Of a stretch of 48,914 nucleotides of DNA, positions 9,916-20,927 are shown one piece after another. Location: assembly GCA_030374735.1 (NCBI GenBank), contig JASCIV010000095.1, positions 1-48,914 on the forward strand, written 5' to 3'. Under the pieces are notes generated by a model, which saw only the letters and a program-made list of their open reading frames with translations, was not told where the DNA came from and searched no databases. The position numbers and the translations under genes were made by a program. The stretch comes from Gracilaria caudata. Its lineage: Eukaryota; Rhodophyta; Florideophyceae; Gracilariales; Gracilariaceae. Each line of letters opens with the position of its first letter. Position 1 is the first letter of the stretch.

Positions 9916-12270
9916 ATGTCTGGCCCACAAAATGCCACTCCCACCAAGACCAAACGCTCGTTTGGCTTCTGCGCGTGCTTCGGCGATCCCGGCGATCCAG
10001 AAGACCAACGCCCCGCCGCTGAGACTATCTACGCTGTGTCCCAACCGCACAACTCAACTCCCTCAGCTGCCGTCGAGCCCGTCCAGAACCAAGTTCACAA
10101 CAGAACTGAAGTTGAAGCGCCTCCTGTGACACCCAACGAACATGCCGCGGATCTGCCACGCGGCCGTGGCCTCAATCCAGATATTGATCCTGCCAATTTC
10201 AAACCCTCCGAGCAGCAGCCCAACGCCCATGAAGGAGACACTTACCAGTCGGAAAACAAGGCGCCGGAAGCCAACCACGCAGACGCCCAAGCTGCCGATC
10301 ACGGTGTGATCGACAAGCCGCAGAGCAAGGAGCTCACACTTCACGATGTCCAATTGGAAGCTGCCGTGCACCCGAACATGCCAGCCGACGTGACGCTCAC
10401 GCTCAAAATGTTCGCCAAGGCGGTGGAAGGCATTGGCATGCAGATGTTCCGACTGGCCAACGAATGGCATGCGGGCACTTTTTCCCGTAAGTACAAGTAT
10501 GAGAGGTATCCGCATCCCATTCCATTGCCGAGACGTGTTGTGTCTCTACCACAGGACGAGGCCTTTTCGAGCACCAAGATCGGTGCCATTGTGGAGAGAG
10601 CCCATACTTTCCTCCGCTCTCAAATGCCGTTCGTTGCTCGTCTTGACGACAATCCAAGGGAGATGTTCTCTGACGTTGGTCATGACGCGTTTAGAGCTTT
10701 CTTCGGCAATGAGGAACTTTTCCCCATGCCGAGGGGTATCATCAGTTCGGAGAAATCTTTCTGGCACAATGATAGCACCTTTGCATCTCAATTCCTTAAC
10801 GGGTGTAATCCTACCGTGATTGAAATGGTGACTAGTATGGATGTTGTTAATCAGCGTATGCCTAAGGAACTGGTCGGCCTCAAAGATCCCGAAGGACGCA
10901 CTGTACCGGAGCTTGTAGAACAGAAAGCTTTGCTCTGGGCTGATTATGGCATCTTGGCACATGCAGCACTTGCTACCGGAGCCAAGGTACACGAATCAGG
11001 AAGTTTCTGTAATCCGATAAGGTTCGATAAGGTTGGCTTGCAAGTACGACCTATGCAGAAGTACTTCTACGCTCCGTTTGTTGCCTTTTATGTGAAGGCT
11101 GATGGCCAGCTTGGTGTTCTAGGGATCATTCTCACTCGAAATACTGACGGGAAAAAGAATGAAGTCTACAATGAAGAAACATGCAAGGAGACGCCAAACA
11201 CCTACATATTTGCAAAGATGCACGTAGCATGTGCAGACAACCAAATGCATCAGTTCTACGCTCATCTCGGTCGTTGTCACTTGGTATTCGAGCCATTCGG
11301 TGTAGCTGTACGTAACGTTTTCAAGTTTGGTACCCCAGAAGCACAACAGCATGTCGTTGGAAAGCTACTCGGCCCCCATTTCCGTGATCACTTGGCCATC
11401 AACTGGTTGGCAAGGAACACTCTAGTTGCTCATGGGGAAGATGTTATTCCTTTCACAGACGCTGGATTTGCTTTGGGTGCAAGAGGAGGTTTGGTGTTGC
11501 TTGGTATGAAATATAGCAAGTGGAAACTATTGGACCAAGCATTTCCGCAGCAGCTTCGCAGCCGCGGATTCGATCCATACGGCAACGATAAGCTCCAGTA
11601 CTATTATCGGGACGATGGAATGATGATGTGGCATGCCCTCAAGACTTATGTGGACCATGCTATAAAGCTGTGGTATGACAAAGCAGATGAAGCTTTGAAT
11701 GAGGCCATTGCAAACGATGAGGTGCTCAAGTCATGGTGTGATGAAATGAGAGACGTGAATCGGGCAGCAGTGGAATCATTCCCAGCGCACTTTAAATCCG
11801 CTAAGGAACTATGCGAAACAGTTACTACTATCATGTACAATGTGTCCGCGGAGCATTCGGCTGTGAATGGAAGCCAGGCAAGATACCTGTCGTACGTACC
11901 GAACAGACCGAATGCCTTATTCAAACCAGTGCCGTCGCCATCTGCTCCGGACATGAATCTATTCAGAGATATTCTTATGATTCACCGGGCTAGGGGTGAC
12001 GATGATGATGTTGGTGCGTCCATGCCGCTAGCGTTTGCAATGTTCCAAGTTCAGTTCTCCCAATTGCTTACATTGCAACCGACGCATACGCTGATGGCGC
12101 TTGAGGGCCATGGAATTCCAGAGAAGGCCGTGGCATTGCTCAAGCGGGAACTTCAGAAAGTGCATCATACGATAAGCTTCAGAAACATGCGAATCGAAGA
12201 CGAGTATCCAGAAATAGCACCGTACGAGTTCCTTGACCCGGCTATCGTGGCTCAAAGCATTGAAATCTAA
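9916..12270 (+). CDS. LOX: lipoxygenase
   Basis: 784 residues, intronless. Non-heme iron dioxygenase that adds oxygen to polyunsaturated fatty acids, the first step of oxylipin synthesis. Iron-binding region: H445-x4-H450-x4-H455 (MHQFYAHLGRCH), of which the last two are the ligands by analogy with soybean LOX-1, then H647 and N651 (SAEHSAVN) and the terminal I784 (SIEI, end of protein). The block YLSYVPNRPNAL after N651 is also typical. The first 160 or so residues are polar and proline-rich; no N-terminal PLAT domain like that of plant enzymes is apparent. A cysteine pair near the N terminus (FGFCACFGD) might be lipidated, which is speculation. Red algae are known for LOX pathways acting on C18 and C20 acids; substrate and position of attack cannot be read here. 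Confidence 0.92.
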   Translation: MSGPQNATPTKTKRSFGFCACFGDPGDPEDQRPAAETIYAVSQPHNSTPSAAVEPVQNQVHNRTEVEAPPVTPNEHAADLPRGRGLNPDIDPANFKPSEQQPNAHEGDTYQSENKAPEANHADAQAADHGVIDKPQSKELTLHDVQLEAAVHPNMPADVTLTLKMFAKAVEGIGMQMFRLANEWHAGTFSRKYKYERYPHPIPLPRRVVSLPQDEAFSSTKIGAIVERAHTFLRSQMPFVARLDDNPREMFSDVGHDAFRAFFGNEELFPMPRGIISSEKSFWHNDSTFASQFLNGCNPTVIEMVTSMDVVNQRMPKELVGLKDPEGRTVPELVEQKALLWADYGILAHAALATGAKVHESGSFCNPIRFDKVGLQVRPMQKYFYAPFVAFYVKADGQLGVLGIILTRNTDGKKNEVYNEETCKETPNTYIFAKMHVACADNQMHQFYAHLGRCHLVFEPFGVAVRNVFKFGTPEAQQHVVGKLLGPHFRDHLAINWLARNTLVAHGEDVIPFTDAGFALGARGGLVLLGMKYSKWKLLDQAFPQQLRSRGFDPYGNDKLQYYYRDDGMMMWHALKTYVDHAIKLWYDKADEALNEAIANDEVLKSWCDEMRDVNRAAVESFPAHFKSAKELCETVTTIMYNVSAEHSAVNGSQARYLSYVPNRPNALFKPVPSPSAPDMNLFRDILMIHRARGDDDDVGASMPLAFAMFQVQFSQLLTLQPTHTLMALEGHGIPEKAVALLKRELQKVHHTISFRNMRIEDEYPEIAPYEFLDPAIVAQSIEI

Positions 12271-12433
12271 GACTACATTCTTGGTCGCAGCATGTAGCGT
12301 AGTTGGTCGTCAGAGCGATAGCATTCTGAATCAGATGAGAGTCGATACTTAACAAGGTAAACTGTTTTCATCGAGCTTCGTTGGATTGCGAGAGCAATTC
12401 GTTGAGGGAGAGACCTACGTACTCACATCCCAT

Positions 12434-12773
12434 GATGATATCGCGTGCTCTGCTCTCGAAGTTGCAGCCAGCTGCAGTACGAGCGATGTCGGTTCGTTTG
12501 ATGCAACGTCTCACCAAGGTGAGGAATCCCGGTGACAACATTCAGGTTGTGCCTCATCTGGTGAGCCGACAACTGCCAACAACTGGTCGAGACTCGCAGA
12601 TTTTTTCGATTCACGTGTTGCAGCCCTTACAGCTCACACAACGACGAGTACCAAGGGTAGAACGATGCAGTATCTCACAGCGGCGGGCACAACGGCAGGG
12701 TCACCACAGGTGGCCATTGGTTGGGCACCCGTGCAAACGCGCCCCGCTCTGTTCTCCGCCAGACGCGTTTGTC
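12434..12773 (+). CDS. possible small organelle-targeted protein, spliced
   Basis: The ATGs near 12434 open a segment with the look of a mitochondrial presequence (MISRALLSKLQPAAVRAMSV, then RLMQRLTK), ending at a good donor, AAG|GTGAGG near 12520. Downstream another frame reads MQYLTAAGTTAGSPQVAIGW and ends FSARRVCHRQSPA before a stop at about 12771. Several acceptors (AAG, CAG) could join them in phase. No family is recognised and the exon structure is unproven. Confidence 0.3.
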
Positions 12774-12849
12774 ACCGTCAATCTCCTGCCTAGTAGCCCT
12801 ATTCTTCGAGAGCTCGTCCTTCCCTTCCCCCTCCCCGTCCCTTTCCTCG

Positions 12850-13932
12850 ATGCTCCCAAGCGCGAGACTTCGCAGAGGCGGAATGAGCACAGCGTTCGCC
12901 GCGAATCTACTGCCCCTACGTCGCGAGTTTCACGCCCCTACTTCATGCTCATTTACCAAACGGCATCGCATCACCGCCCTCCCACGCAAGCGCTGGTGGC
13001 TGCCTCCATGTTACGCATCACCGTCCGCGAATGCTCATGCACCAACCTGCTGTCATTCAAATTATGACAGATCTACGCCACCACCCCCTCCTCCAGGCAG
13101 GGAGGATGAATTCGAAGATGCCAACGGCGACGACTTGGAGACGAGCGCATCAAAATCAGTCGCCACACTTTCCAGGGACACAGAGCGATCCTTTGATACT
13201 GTGCTTCAGGAGCTCACCGCAATCCAACAAGACGGTCCAAGAAACGTCGCCATCTTGGGCACAAGATACACCTCGTATCTGCATCAACAAATCATCGAGT
13301 TATTGACGTATGCAAATGTACTCGTTGGCAATCACGTATTCACCTCTGGGGCGGGAGGAACCAACGCAGCTGTTATTCGCGGCGCCTTGCGGGCGGAAAA
13401 ACCCGAATTGCTGACTGTTGTTCTCCCGCAGAGCCTACACAAACAACCAAGGGAAACACAGGAGCAGGTATGCGACATTCTTTCTATATCTTCGATTGCG
13501 ATGTGTAAATGCTTTTTGAACATGCGGAAGCCGCTGCAAGTGATCTAGTTTCGGTTCAACTAACATACCCCAACGACGCGCTTATCTTTGGTTCTAGCTT
13601 TTGAAGGTACAAAATCTCATTGAGATGAAGAAGAACGATCCTTTACCTTTGGATGTTGCGTCCCAATTATGTAACTCCGATATTTTGTCGAGATGCACTC
13701 ACTTCATTGCATTTGCATTTCATGACTCTGACGTCGTGTAAGTTATTTCACAACCACGATCATCCGATTTGCGAACGGCATGTATTGCGCAAGACGCTGA
13801 CGACGAAGCGGTGAACTGCGACTTACGTTATTCTGATATGCTCTCATGTGCAACTTTGCTTTGCGAAGCCTCGAAGCCGTGCGTCAAGCGAAAGAATTGC
13901 GAATTGTTGTAACAGTATTGTACTTGGATTAA
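12850..13932 (+). CDS. plastid-targeted LOG/DprA-like Rossmann-fold protein, three exons
   Basis: Exons 12850-13467, 13598-13737 and 13869-13932 code for about 273 residues; introns are 130 and 131 bases. Residues 1-80 look like a transit peptide (rich in R, S, A, few acids), followed by a proline run. The mature part contains RNVAILGTRYTSYLHQQIIE, SGAGGTNAAVIRGALRAEKP, ELLTVVLPQSL, LPLDVASQLCNSDILSRC, FIAFAFHDSD and, from the last small exon, LEAVRQAKELRIVVTVLYLD. This is a highly conserved family of cyanobacteria and plastid-bearing eukaryotes with a nucleotide-binding fold related to LOG and DprA. To my knowledge its function is not established. Both introns were placed by the return of family similarity across GT-AG sites. 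Confidence 0.8.
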
Positions 13933-16546
13933 ACTACATTGACGAAGCCCCATAATTACTAAACGAGACACAAGACGAGCGCGCTGGTGAACTGAAAAGC
14001 GAGCGAAGTGGATCAATGAGCACCGGCAATTTGCACGAGAATTCAATGTTTAGCTCCCCTCGTTTTCTCTTGTGCTCCATCTGTGGTTTACGCCCGACTG
14101 TACAGACAAAGCATACTCAGGAAGAGTAGGAATCTTGAAGGTATCAAGACGCTTTTGGGTTCGTGCTGCGCATAACCTTTTCGTTGCCAGCAATGGCGAA
14201 CTGGAGGAAAGTTTTGGTAGGTGCAGAGAGTATATCCTCCGCTGACGTGATCAAAGTCAGTTTGCTCACCGCCTGGAGATAAGAACATGTCCACGCGAGA
14301 TCTATGTCAGATGCGTTTATCGATGACTCAAGTGTAGCGCTTTTGTCTTCTTGACCAAAGTGAAGGATAAGGAGAACAGCGCAAAAGTTTTAAAGCAATC
14401 AATCGGTCTCCACTGGCTCGAATGATTTCTTCGATGAGCAATCTCAGGGGTCTGGTTTTCCATGGACTACGATGGGGAGCGTGCGTGCAAAGTATTTTTG
14501 TGGCGTCTTCCAGAGTGCGGGGAACAAAATTTTCGGGAGCTTTCGTCTTACTGAAGTGACACGTTCGGGGACATTGATAACATTACGTGTTGGGCTTGAC
14601 TGATGAACTCCTTGTCTTGAACTAAATCGAGAGTGGCTATTTGGTAGCGGTTTAGCCAGTGTGCATGCTGCTGGTGTAGAAGAATGCTTTCGTTCTTCCG
14701 TGATTGGGGCAGTTCCACAAGCACAAGCCGTACCTTTGTAAGAACTGTCGTGCTGCGGTGCACTGCTGGCTTCACTGCGTCTACCTCTTCTCCACAGGAA
14801 CGTTTACATTTTCTACGTTTGTAAGAGCGTGTCCAGAAAACGTTGATGACAAACTGGTTCCAGGGAAGACTTGTTCGATGGATAAGAGGTGTTCTGGGTT
14901 ACAACGAACGTTTGTGTTGCTCCCCGAAGTTGTCTGTATGCACATCTCATTTTGTGCGGTGGGAAGGAGGTCTACAATCTGACGATTTGCTCATCCAGCA
15001 ATGCCAAGTCTTCACGCTCTTGGTGAAGTTGAATCAATGTTGAAATGAAGGCCCCGCTTGTTCCACATTCAATTGTCTAGTGGCATTATGCGGGAGTCTT
15101 CTTGAATCTGTCGCCTCCGTCAAAATCAGATGAAGGCCAAGGGTGTTCGGAGACGCCTGACAGCGTGGTAGTGTTTGCGGTAAAAAGGGGAATCACTCGC
15201 AACTAATTTTCTAATTCGTGTCCTTCAGTGCATAGTCCTGACTCGAGACTCTCGATCTTCCGCAGCTGATGCAAGGGTTATCATGCCCCTTAGACCGCTA
15301 AAGTGGTTGACAGAATAGTAGCCACAACCATCAGGGTGTTTGCGGTCTGGACGGAGAGACGAGGTTTGCTCTTGTACGAGGGATAACTTAACGGGTGGAC
15401 GGGGACCAACCTCAACATGGACAGGCGTGGAGATACAGTATTCAACAATAAATATAGAAATGCACGTGTCTATTCAAAGCAAATCAAGGACTCGTGTTTC
15501 TTTGGCGTTAAATGCATCTGGGTTGGAGCAGATATTCCCTTGGACAACCCTCATTATGATGCATTACCCTTTTATTATAGACGCTTCCGTGAGAGAGTTT
15601 AACAAGAAACGCGTGCTGCTCGGGCAGGTTGCATTGCTGTGCGCGACCTCCTTACTGAGGTTGACACCGCTTGCTGTTGTTTGGGAATTCCAATGGCGAC
15701 AGCAACAAGTCTGGCCACGGACAATTTCCGGCTGGCAGTCTGAGGACGAGGTAGTCGTTCACTCCGACTGCCGCTGCAGGCGCCCTGAGGGCACAGATCT
15801 AGTCAGCTCCTTCATACCGTAGAGAGAGAGCTGCAAGCTTGTTGACACCAGAACTTCCATGAGCGGGGTCGATAGGCAACGGTCCACAACCACGCTTACA
15901 GCCGGCATCGGGGCATAAAACGTTCAACGCGCGAGCCCAGGTTACATGTTGTCACGCGCAGCCGACACTGCGCCAGCAATGCGGGCAACGCCATGATTGG
16001 TGCGCTCACCGTCGGTGGACACGTGCCGGCAAAGCGCGCCCAAACAACATCTGAGCCCACCGTCAGCGCGGCTGCTGACACCAACACGCGCTCGCGCGCT
16101 CTTTCTGCGGACCACGTAACTCGATCACATGTGCCGATTTGAGCATTGCCCCGCGGACCACTTACGTTTAAACGTTGAAAACTTGCTCGCGCGCGGTTTC
16201 TGGCCGTTTGCACGACACCGCGCAGCGGCTGCTGATACGCTTCGATTGAGTTTTCGTGCCCGCTCACCCGAATTTTTGGCCTTTCCCTTCCATTCATGGC
16301 CAAAAATGTGCCTCTGAAAGACCCTCTCGCATTTTTTGCACTGCACGCCTCGCCTGACACTTCACTCCACGTTTCTATCTGCTCTGTACTTACTCCGCTG
16401 CCTTCCTTCTCGCTCATCCGCTCTCTAGTTTAGATAGTGTCGCCTGCCTCTTCGATTTCGTTTCGCTTCTCTTCCCTCCATCTTCGCTCCCGCCGTTTTT
16501 TTACTCTTCTTTGCATTTGTACTACATCCTCGCCTTCATCTGTACA
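13933..16546. other. 2.6 kb without an assigned gene
   Basis: No family could be recognised. On the minus strand 14803-14447 is open for 119 codons without an ATG (reads ...NVINVPERVTSVRRKLPK...), overlapping another open frame at 14775-14548; either might be an exon. The last 170 bases are the pyrimidine-rich leader of actin. Confidence 0.35.
16385..16546 (+). promoter_or_regulatory. pyrimidine-rich leader of actin
   Basis: The bases before the actin ATG are strongly C/T-rich (CTTCTCTTCCCTCCATCTTC and similar), ending TGTACAATG. Similar leaders precede the genes at 24527 and 44989. This probably marks the transcription start region; no TATA box is obvious. Confidence 0.4.
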
Positions 16547-17795
16547 ATGAGTATCACTAAGCCCGCTGTCGTCATCGACAATGGTTCCGGTCGCTGCAAG
16601 ACTGGAATCGCCGGGGAGGACTGCCCCAAGGCCGTCTTCCCCGCCGTCATCGGCAAGCCCAAGCAAAAGGTAACTTGACCTGCCTCGTACATTCACACTT
16701 GTACTCGATCATTACCATACTGACCATTCTTCATTCATCACCATTCGCGCACACCGTTTGCCGCACGATCTTTATCTTCAACGGCGTTAGGGTATCATGG
16801 TTGGTACTGGCCAAAAGGATGAGTACGTCGGTGACGCCGCCATGGCTCGCCGTGGTGTCCTAATCATCAAGTACCCTTTGGAACACGGTATCGTCACAAA
16901 CTGGGACGATATGGAAAAGATCTGGCACCATGCCTTCTACTCTGAGCTTCGAGTCGACCCCGCTGAGCACCCAGTACTTCTTACGGAGGCCCCGCTTAAC
17001 CCCAAGGCCAATCGCGAGCGCATGACTCAAATTATGTTCGAGACCTTTAACATCCCGGCCTTCTATGTCGCCATTCAGGCTGTTCTTTCTTTGTACGCCT
17101 CCGGACGTACCTCTGGTATCGTGCTCGATTCTGGAGATGGTGTCACTCATACCGTCCCTATCTATGAGGGTTACTCCCTTCCTCACGCAGTTCTCCGAAT
17201 TGATCTTGCTGGTCGTGATCTTACTGGATGGATGGCTAAGCTTCTGCAGCAACGTGGTTACTCGTTCACCACCTCTGCTGAACTCGAGATTGTTCGCGAT
17301 ATCAAGCAACAGCTCTGCTTTGTCGCTGAGGACTATGAGAAGGAACTCAGCAATGCCAAGTCCAACGCTTCTCTCGAGAAGGAGTATGAACTTCCTGACG
17401 GTCAGGTCATTACTGTCGAAGCCGAAAGATTCCAGTGCCCTGAGGCCCTATTCAAGCCGGAGATGCTTGGAAACGAAATGAACGGTATTCATCTCACTGC
17501 TTACAACTCCATCATGAAGACTGACATTGATATCCGTAAGGATTTGTACAACAACATTGTCATGTCTGGCGGAACTACTATGTTTGCTGGCATTGCCTCT
17601 CGTATTCAGAAAGAAATCGAGACATTGGCACCACCCTCCATGAAGATCAAGGTCATTGCACCTCCTGAGCGCCAATACTCTGTCTGGATTGGTGGTTCTA
17701 TTTTGTCTTCCCTCTCTACCTTCCAGCAGATGTGGGTGTCCAAGTCTGAGTACGACGAAATGGGTCCGTCCATTGTCCACCGCAAGTGCTTCTAA
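16547..17795 (+). CDS. ACT: actin, two exons
   Basis: Exon 1 is 16547-16669 (41 residues, MSITKPAVVIDNGSGRCKTG...), the intron 16670-16790 (121 bases, AAG|GTAACT to TTAG) and exon 2 16791-17795. The 375-residue product has the full length of conventional actin. It carries the nucleotide-binding DNGSG loop, the LDSGDGVTHTVPIYEGY block, the YNNIVMSGGTTMFAGI block and the C-terminal SIVHRKCF. Several normally conserved positions differ (GRCKTGIAGED for GMCKAGFAGDD; AAMARRGVL for EAQSKRGIL), as expected for a divergent algal actin and not for an actin-related protein. The phase 0 intron close to the 5' end agrees with my recollection of red algal actin genes. Confidence 0.97.
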
Positions 17796-19291
17796 GCCAT
17801 TTTCCTTTTGAAGTCGTTGTCTCGAGCCTTATTGAGACTCATGTTTATCTACTCGCCAAATGGGGTTTTCTCTGCAAAGTGTTGATTGACTTGAATGAAG
17901 TAACTCGTTAACGATGTTCTGTACTACTCGTAAGCTTGTGTCGTAGGTCGATATTTGTCGTAGTTGTTATTGTTTCCGCTGAGCGTTTTAGTTGCGTGAA
18001 ACTGGCTCACCTTTACAACGAAGCTTTTGTCGAATGAAGTTATTCGGGAAAGACTCCTGGACACGTTTGTAGCACTTCGGCCTGCTTAGTACACTTCATA
18101 TCTTTCTTCGTTCAAAGTTAAAAGAAGCCAGCTCCTGCAAATCTGCATGAAATCGTGTGCGTGTTTCTATTTACTCCCTAGCCCTCTGCAGCGCGTGAAA
18201 CCCTATCAGCCCTCTTCGTCACGAGAAGAGAGGCTGGTCACATAAAGTAGAAAGCTTTGGTCCACGAAGACGGCTAGGAATCGTGTAGGATTTTCGTGAT
18301 ATGAAGGTTGCATGTTTGGTTCCGCGATATCCCTCTCTTGATTCTCAAAGAGAGGAGGTAGCGAAACACGAGATTTCTGGATTGGAACAAGAAGACGAAA
18401 ATGGTTATCTTTAATGTGAGGGAAAAAGAACTCCTAGACCCGAACCACCCATTAAACTTCCTTCTTAACCCTCAGTGCTCATCAATGTGCATAATTCTTT
18501 TCTATGGTTTACACAATATATACATGGGCTTTTTCCATTCCAAGAGTACGTAGCCGCATGAATGCTTGTCAAGCATGGCGTGATACATATCGAAGATGCA
18601 GGAATCACAGATGGAGAGATTCGCTCAAGAAACAAGTAAGCAATCGGCGGATGTTGACATTCCACTTAGAACAGGATATTCGAAGCCAATCTCCTGAGGA
18701 ACAGTACATGCGCGTTACGCTGCCGATCACTTCTTCTGATTTGGGCGGCAATAGACAAAAAACAGACGACTGTTTCGGGGCGAATCGCCTGGTTTTGAGC
18801 AGCGGGTGGATGAACGAGAAAACAATAGGGAGAGAACAATAAACGCAGTCGGAATCGACTTTCTGACATCATCAAGAGGTCCTCTTGTAAGAAGTCGATG
18901 TTCTATTGTTCACCTTTTCTAAGGGTAAATCTTGGAATACTAAAACAATAGAGATTCAAATTCTTTCCATGGCAAAATCTTTTTTTTGGGTATGATACCC
19001 TTGTACTCTTCAAGCTCAAGCTGGGACAAGAGGGGTCGGATTGTAAAGCACCCACAGCCTAGCTCGGAGAAGTTGCCCTCAGATTGTGGGAACACGGAAG
19101 CCACTAGACTACATGTCCAGTGTGACCTGATTTCAGTCTGCAGCTGCTACCCGCACTTCATCACCCACAGATTCCTTGTGCTGGAAGTTTTCCAGGACTA
19201 ACGTTTTTATCTCGTTCTACTGGCGATAGATCTATCAACAAGGAAGGCGCTTTCGGCGGCTCTGGTGGAACGTGTGATACCCGCCAAAGCT
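17796..19291. other. actin 3' region and intergenic DNA
   Basis: 1.5 kb. A 112-codon frame at 18504-18842 has no family resemblance. No RNA gene or clear repeat seen. Confidence 0.4.
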
Positions 19292-20884
19292 ATGAGAATA
19301 ACTTCTTGGAATGTCAATGGTCTAAAGAGCATGCGACCACTCGCGCCGCTTTTTGCAACTCTCGACTCGGACATTATCTGCTTGCAGGAAACAAAGATAT
19401 CAGGTCCGGGAGATCTCGAGCTAGAGAGCGTAGCCTTTGTAGAGGGCTATGACTCCTTTTTCAGTATCTGCAAAGAGAAGCGGGGATATAGCGGAGTTGC
19501 GACGTTCTGTCGAAAGAAGGTTGCTACACCTCACGATGCCGGTGAAGGGTTTTGTAACGAGGTTGGTGGCGCGACGATTGAGATACCACAATCTGAAAGT
19601 GCTTTTTCTTCTCAGAGAAACCGCACTGTCGACGAGGGAGAAAGCCCAACCTTGCTTTTCAGCACGGAAACTCTGGAGACTGTGAAAGACGAAGGTCGTT
19701 GCGTCATCACTGACCACGGATCCTTCGTTCTTGTAAACATATATGTTCCAGCTCTGACAGTAATCGACCGTGCCATGTTTAAGATGCAATTCTTGCATGC
19801 GTTACGAGCAAAGGTCGATGTCTTGCAGAGGATTGGGCGAAATGTTATTGTCGTCGGTGATTTCAATATCTGCCCTTCCCTCAGGGATCGTGCGGAACCG
19901 GTTCTACCAAGTGAACTGGATGAGTGGAGTCAAAGTCCAACCAGAACCTGGTTAAGAGCTTTATTAGAAACAAATAACATGGTTGACTCGTATCGAGAAC
20001 GCCATCCCACAGCAAAGTCTGTCTACACTTGTTGGTCGGAAGCCACAAAGAGCAGAGAGAACAACCACGGGGTACGAATAGATCTCATTGTAGTAAGTCG
20101 TGATTTCTTCGTATCAAGTGTAACAGAAGCAGCCGTTTGGCCTCATATCAAAGGATCAGACCATTGTCCGGTCACCATTCGCTTGCAAGAGAAAAGCGAT
20201 ACGGTTATCTGTGCTAAACGCTTGCCTTCGTTCTGCACACAGAATATGCGCAGATTTGGGTTCAGGCAGCAGTCACTGAGATCTCTGCTGGCGAAAAGGG
20301 AACAAGAAAGCTCACCTGCCATCGCACCATCTGCCAGTTTAGCTGGCAAAGTTCGAAAGCCTTCCAAACGGCCAGTAGTACGCAACGTTAGTGGATTCGG
20401 TCCAAACGGAAGCAAAGGCAACAAGTTACTGAGTTCTAGAAAACGAAAAGGGCGATATTCACAAACTTCGCTTCTGGCTTTGACACAAACGAAAGACACC
20501 ATGAGACGATCTCAAGAAGAAGAAAAAGGTTCTATCCATCAGGGAGCTACTGAAACATATGTTTCTGCGAAGGACAAAAGCGATCGGTTGCAGGGCAGTG
20601 CTGAAGCTGATTACGGCGATATTACTACAGAGGAGCACCAAGAGCACGAACTCGCGAATCGACGCAAAGTCAAATCTCAAGCATGGCGGAAGTTGCTAAC
20701 AGGACCGCCCCCTACACCACGTTGTCGTCATGGAGAGCTTTGCGTGGTGAAGAAAGTGAGTAAAAGTGGAGAAAATAGAGGCAAGACATTCTTCTCTTGT
20801 CCTTATCCAGCAGGAATCGGCAAGACCGCAAACTGCAACTTTTTTCAATGGGCCCCGTTCAGAGCCGGATTCGAACCAACGTAA
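19292..20884 (+). CDS. APEX2: AP endonuclease 2 (APE2/Apn2)
   Basis: 530 residues, intronless; the start MRITSWNVNGLKS is the normal beginning of the exonuclease III fold. Catalytic set visible: N7, E33 (LQETK), Y in IYVPA, D190 and N192 (GDFNICP), D290 and H291 (GSDHCPV). Between the strand with KKVAT and GRCVITDHG there is the long insertion typical of APE2 and absent from APE1. Residues 476-521 form a GRF zinc finger (PRCRHGELC ... FFSCPYP ... CNFFQW), the APE2 hallmark that grips single-stranded DNA. A linker segment QQSLRSLL resembles a degenerate PCNA-binding box without the aromatic pair. Role: cutting of abasic sites and 3'-end cleaning in base excision repair. It converges with the next gene, stops 43 bases apart. 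Confidence 0.93.
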   Translation: MRITSWNVNGLKSMRPLAPLFATLDSDIICLQETKISGPGDLELESVAFVEGYDSFFSICKEKRGYSGVATFCRKKVATPHDAGEGFCNEVGGATIEIPQSESAFSSQRNRTVDEGESPTLLFSTETLETVKDEGRCVITDHGSFVLVNIYVPALTVIDRAMFKMQFLHALRAKVDVLQRIGRNVIVVGDFNICPSLRDRAEPVLPSELDEWSQSPTRTWLRALLETNNMVDSYRERHPTAKSVYTCWSEATKSRENNHGVRIDLIVVSRDFFVSSVTEAAVWPHIKGSDHCPVTIRLQEKSDTVICAKRLPSFCTQNMRRFGFRQQSLRSLLAKREQESSPAIAPSASLAGKVRKPSKRPVVRNVSGFGPNGSKGNKLLSSRKRKGRYSQTSLLALTQTKDTMRRSQEEEKGSIHQGATETYVSAKDKSDRLQGSAEADYGDITTEEHQEHELANRRKVKSQAWRKLLTGPPPTPRCRHGELCVVKKVSKSGENRGKTFFSCPYPAGIGKTANCNFFQWAPFRAGFEPT

Positions 20885-20927
20885 AACCGAAGGCACGACA
20901 TTCTGGGTTGATAGTATGTAAATCAAG

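Noticed and set aside
20855..20885. tRNA-like B box on the minus strand (GGTTCGAATCC) at the end of APE2, with the protein ending RAGFEPT
   Set aside because: The acceptor stem has no matching 5' arm about 70 bases away and no proper D arm; the protein ending fits the frame of the GRF domain. Chance resemblance.
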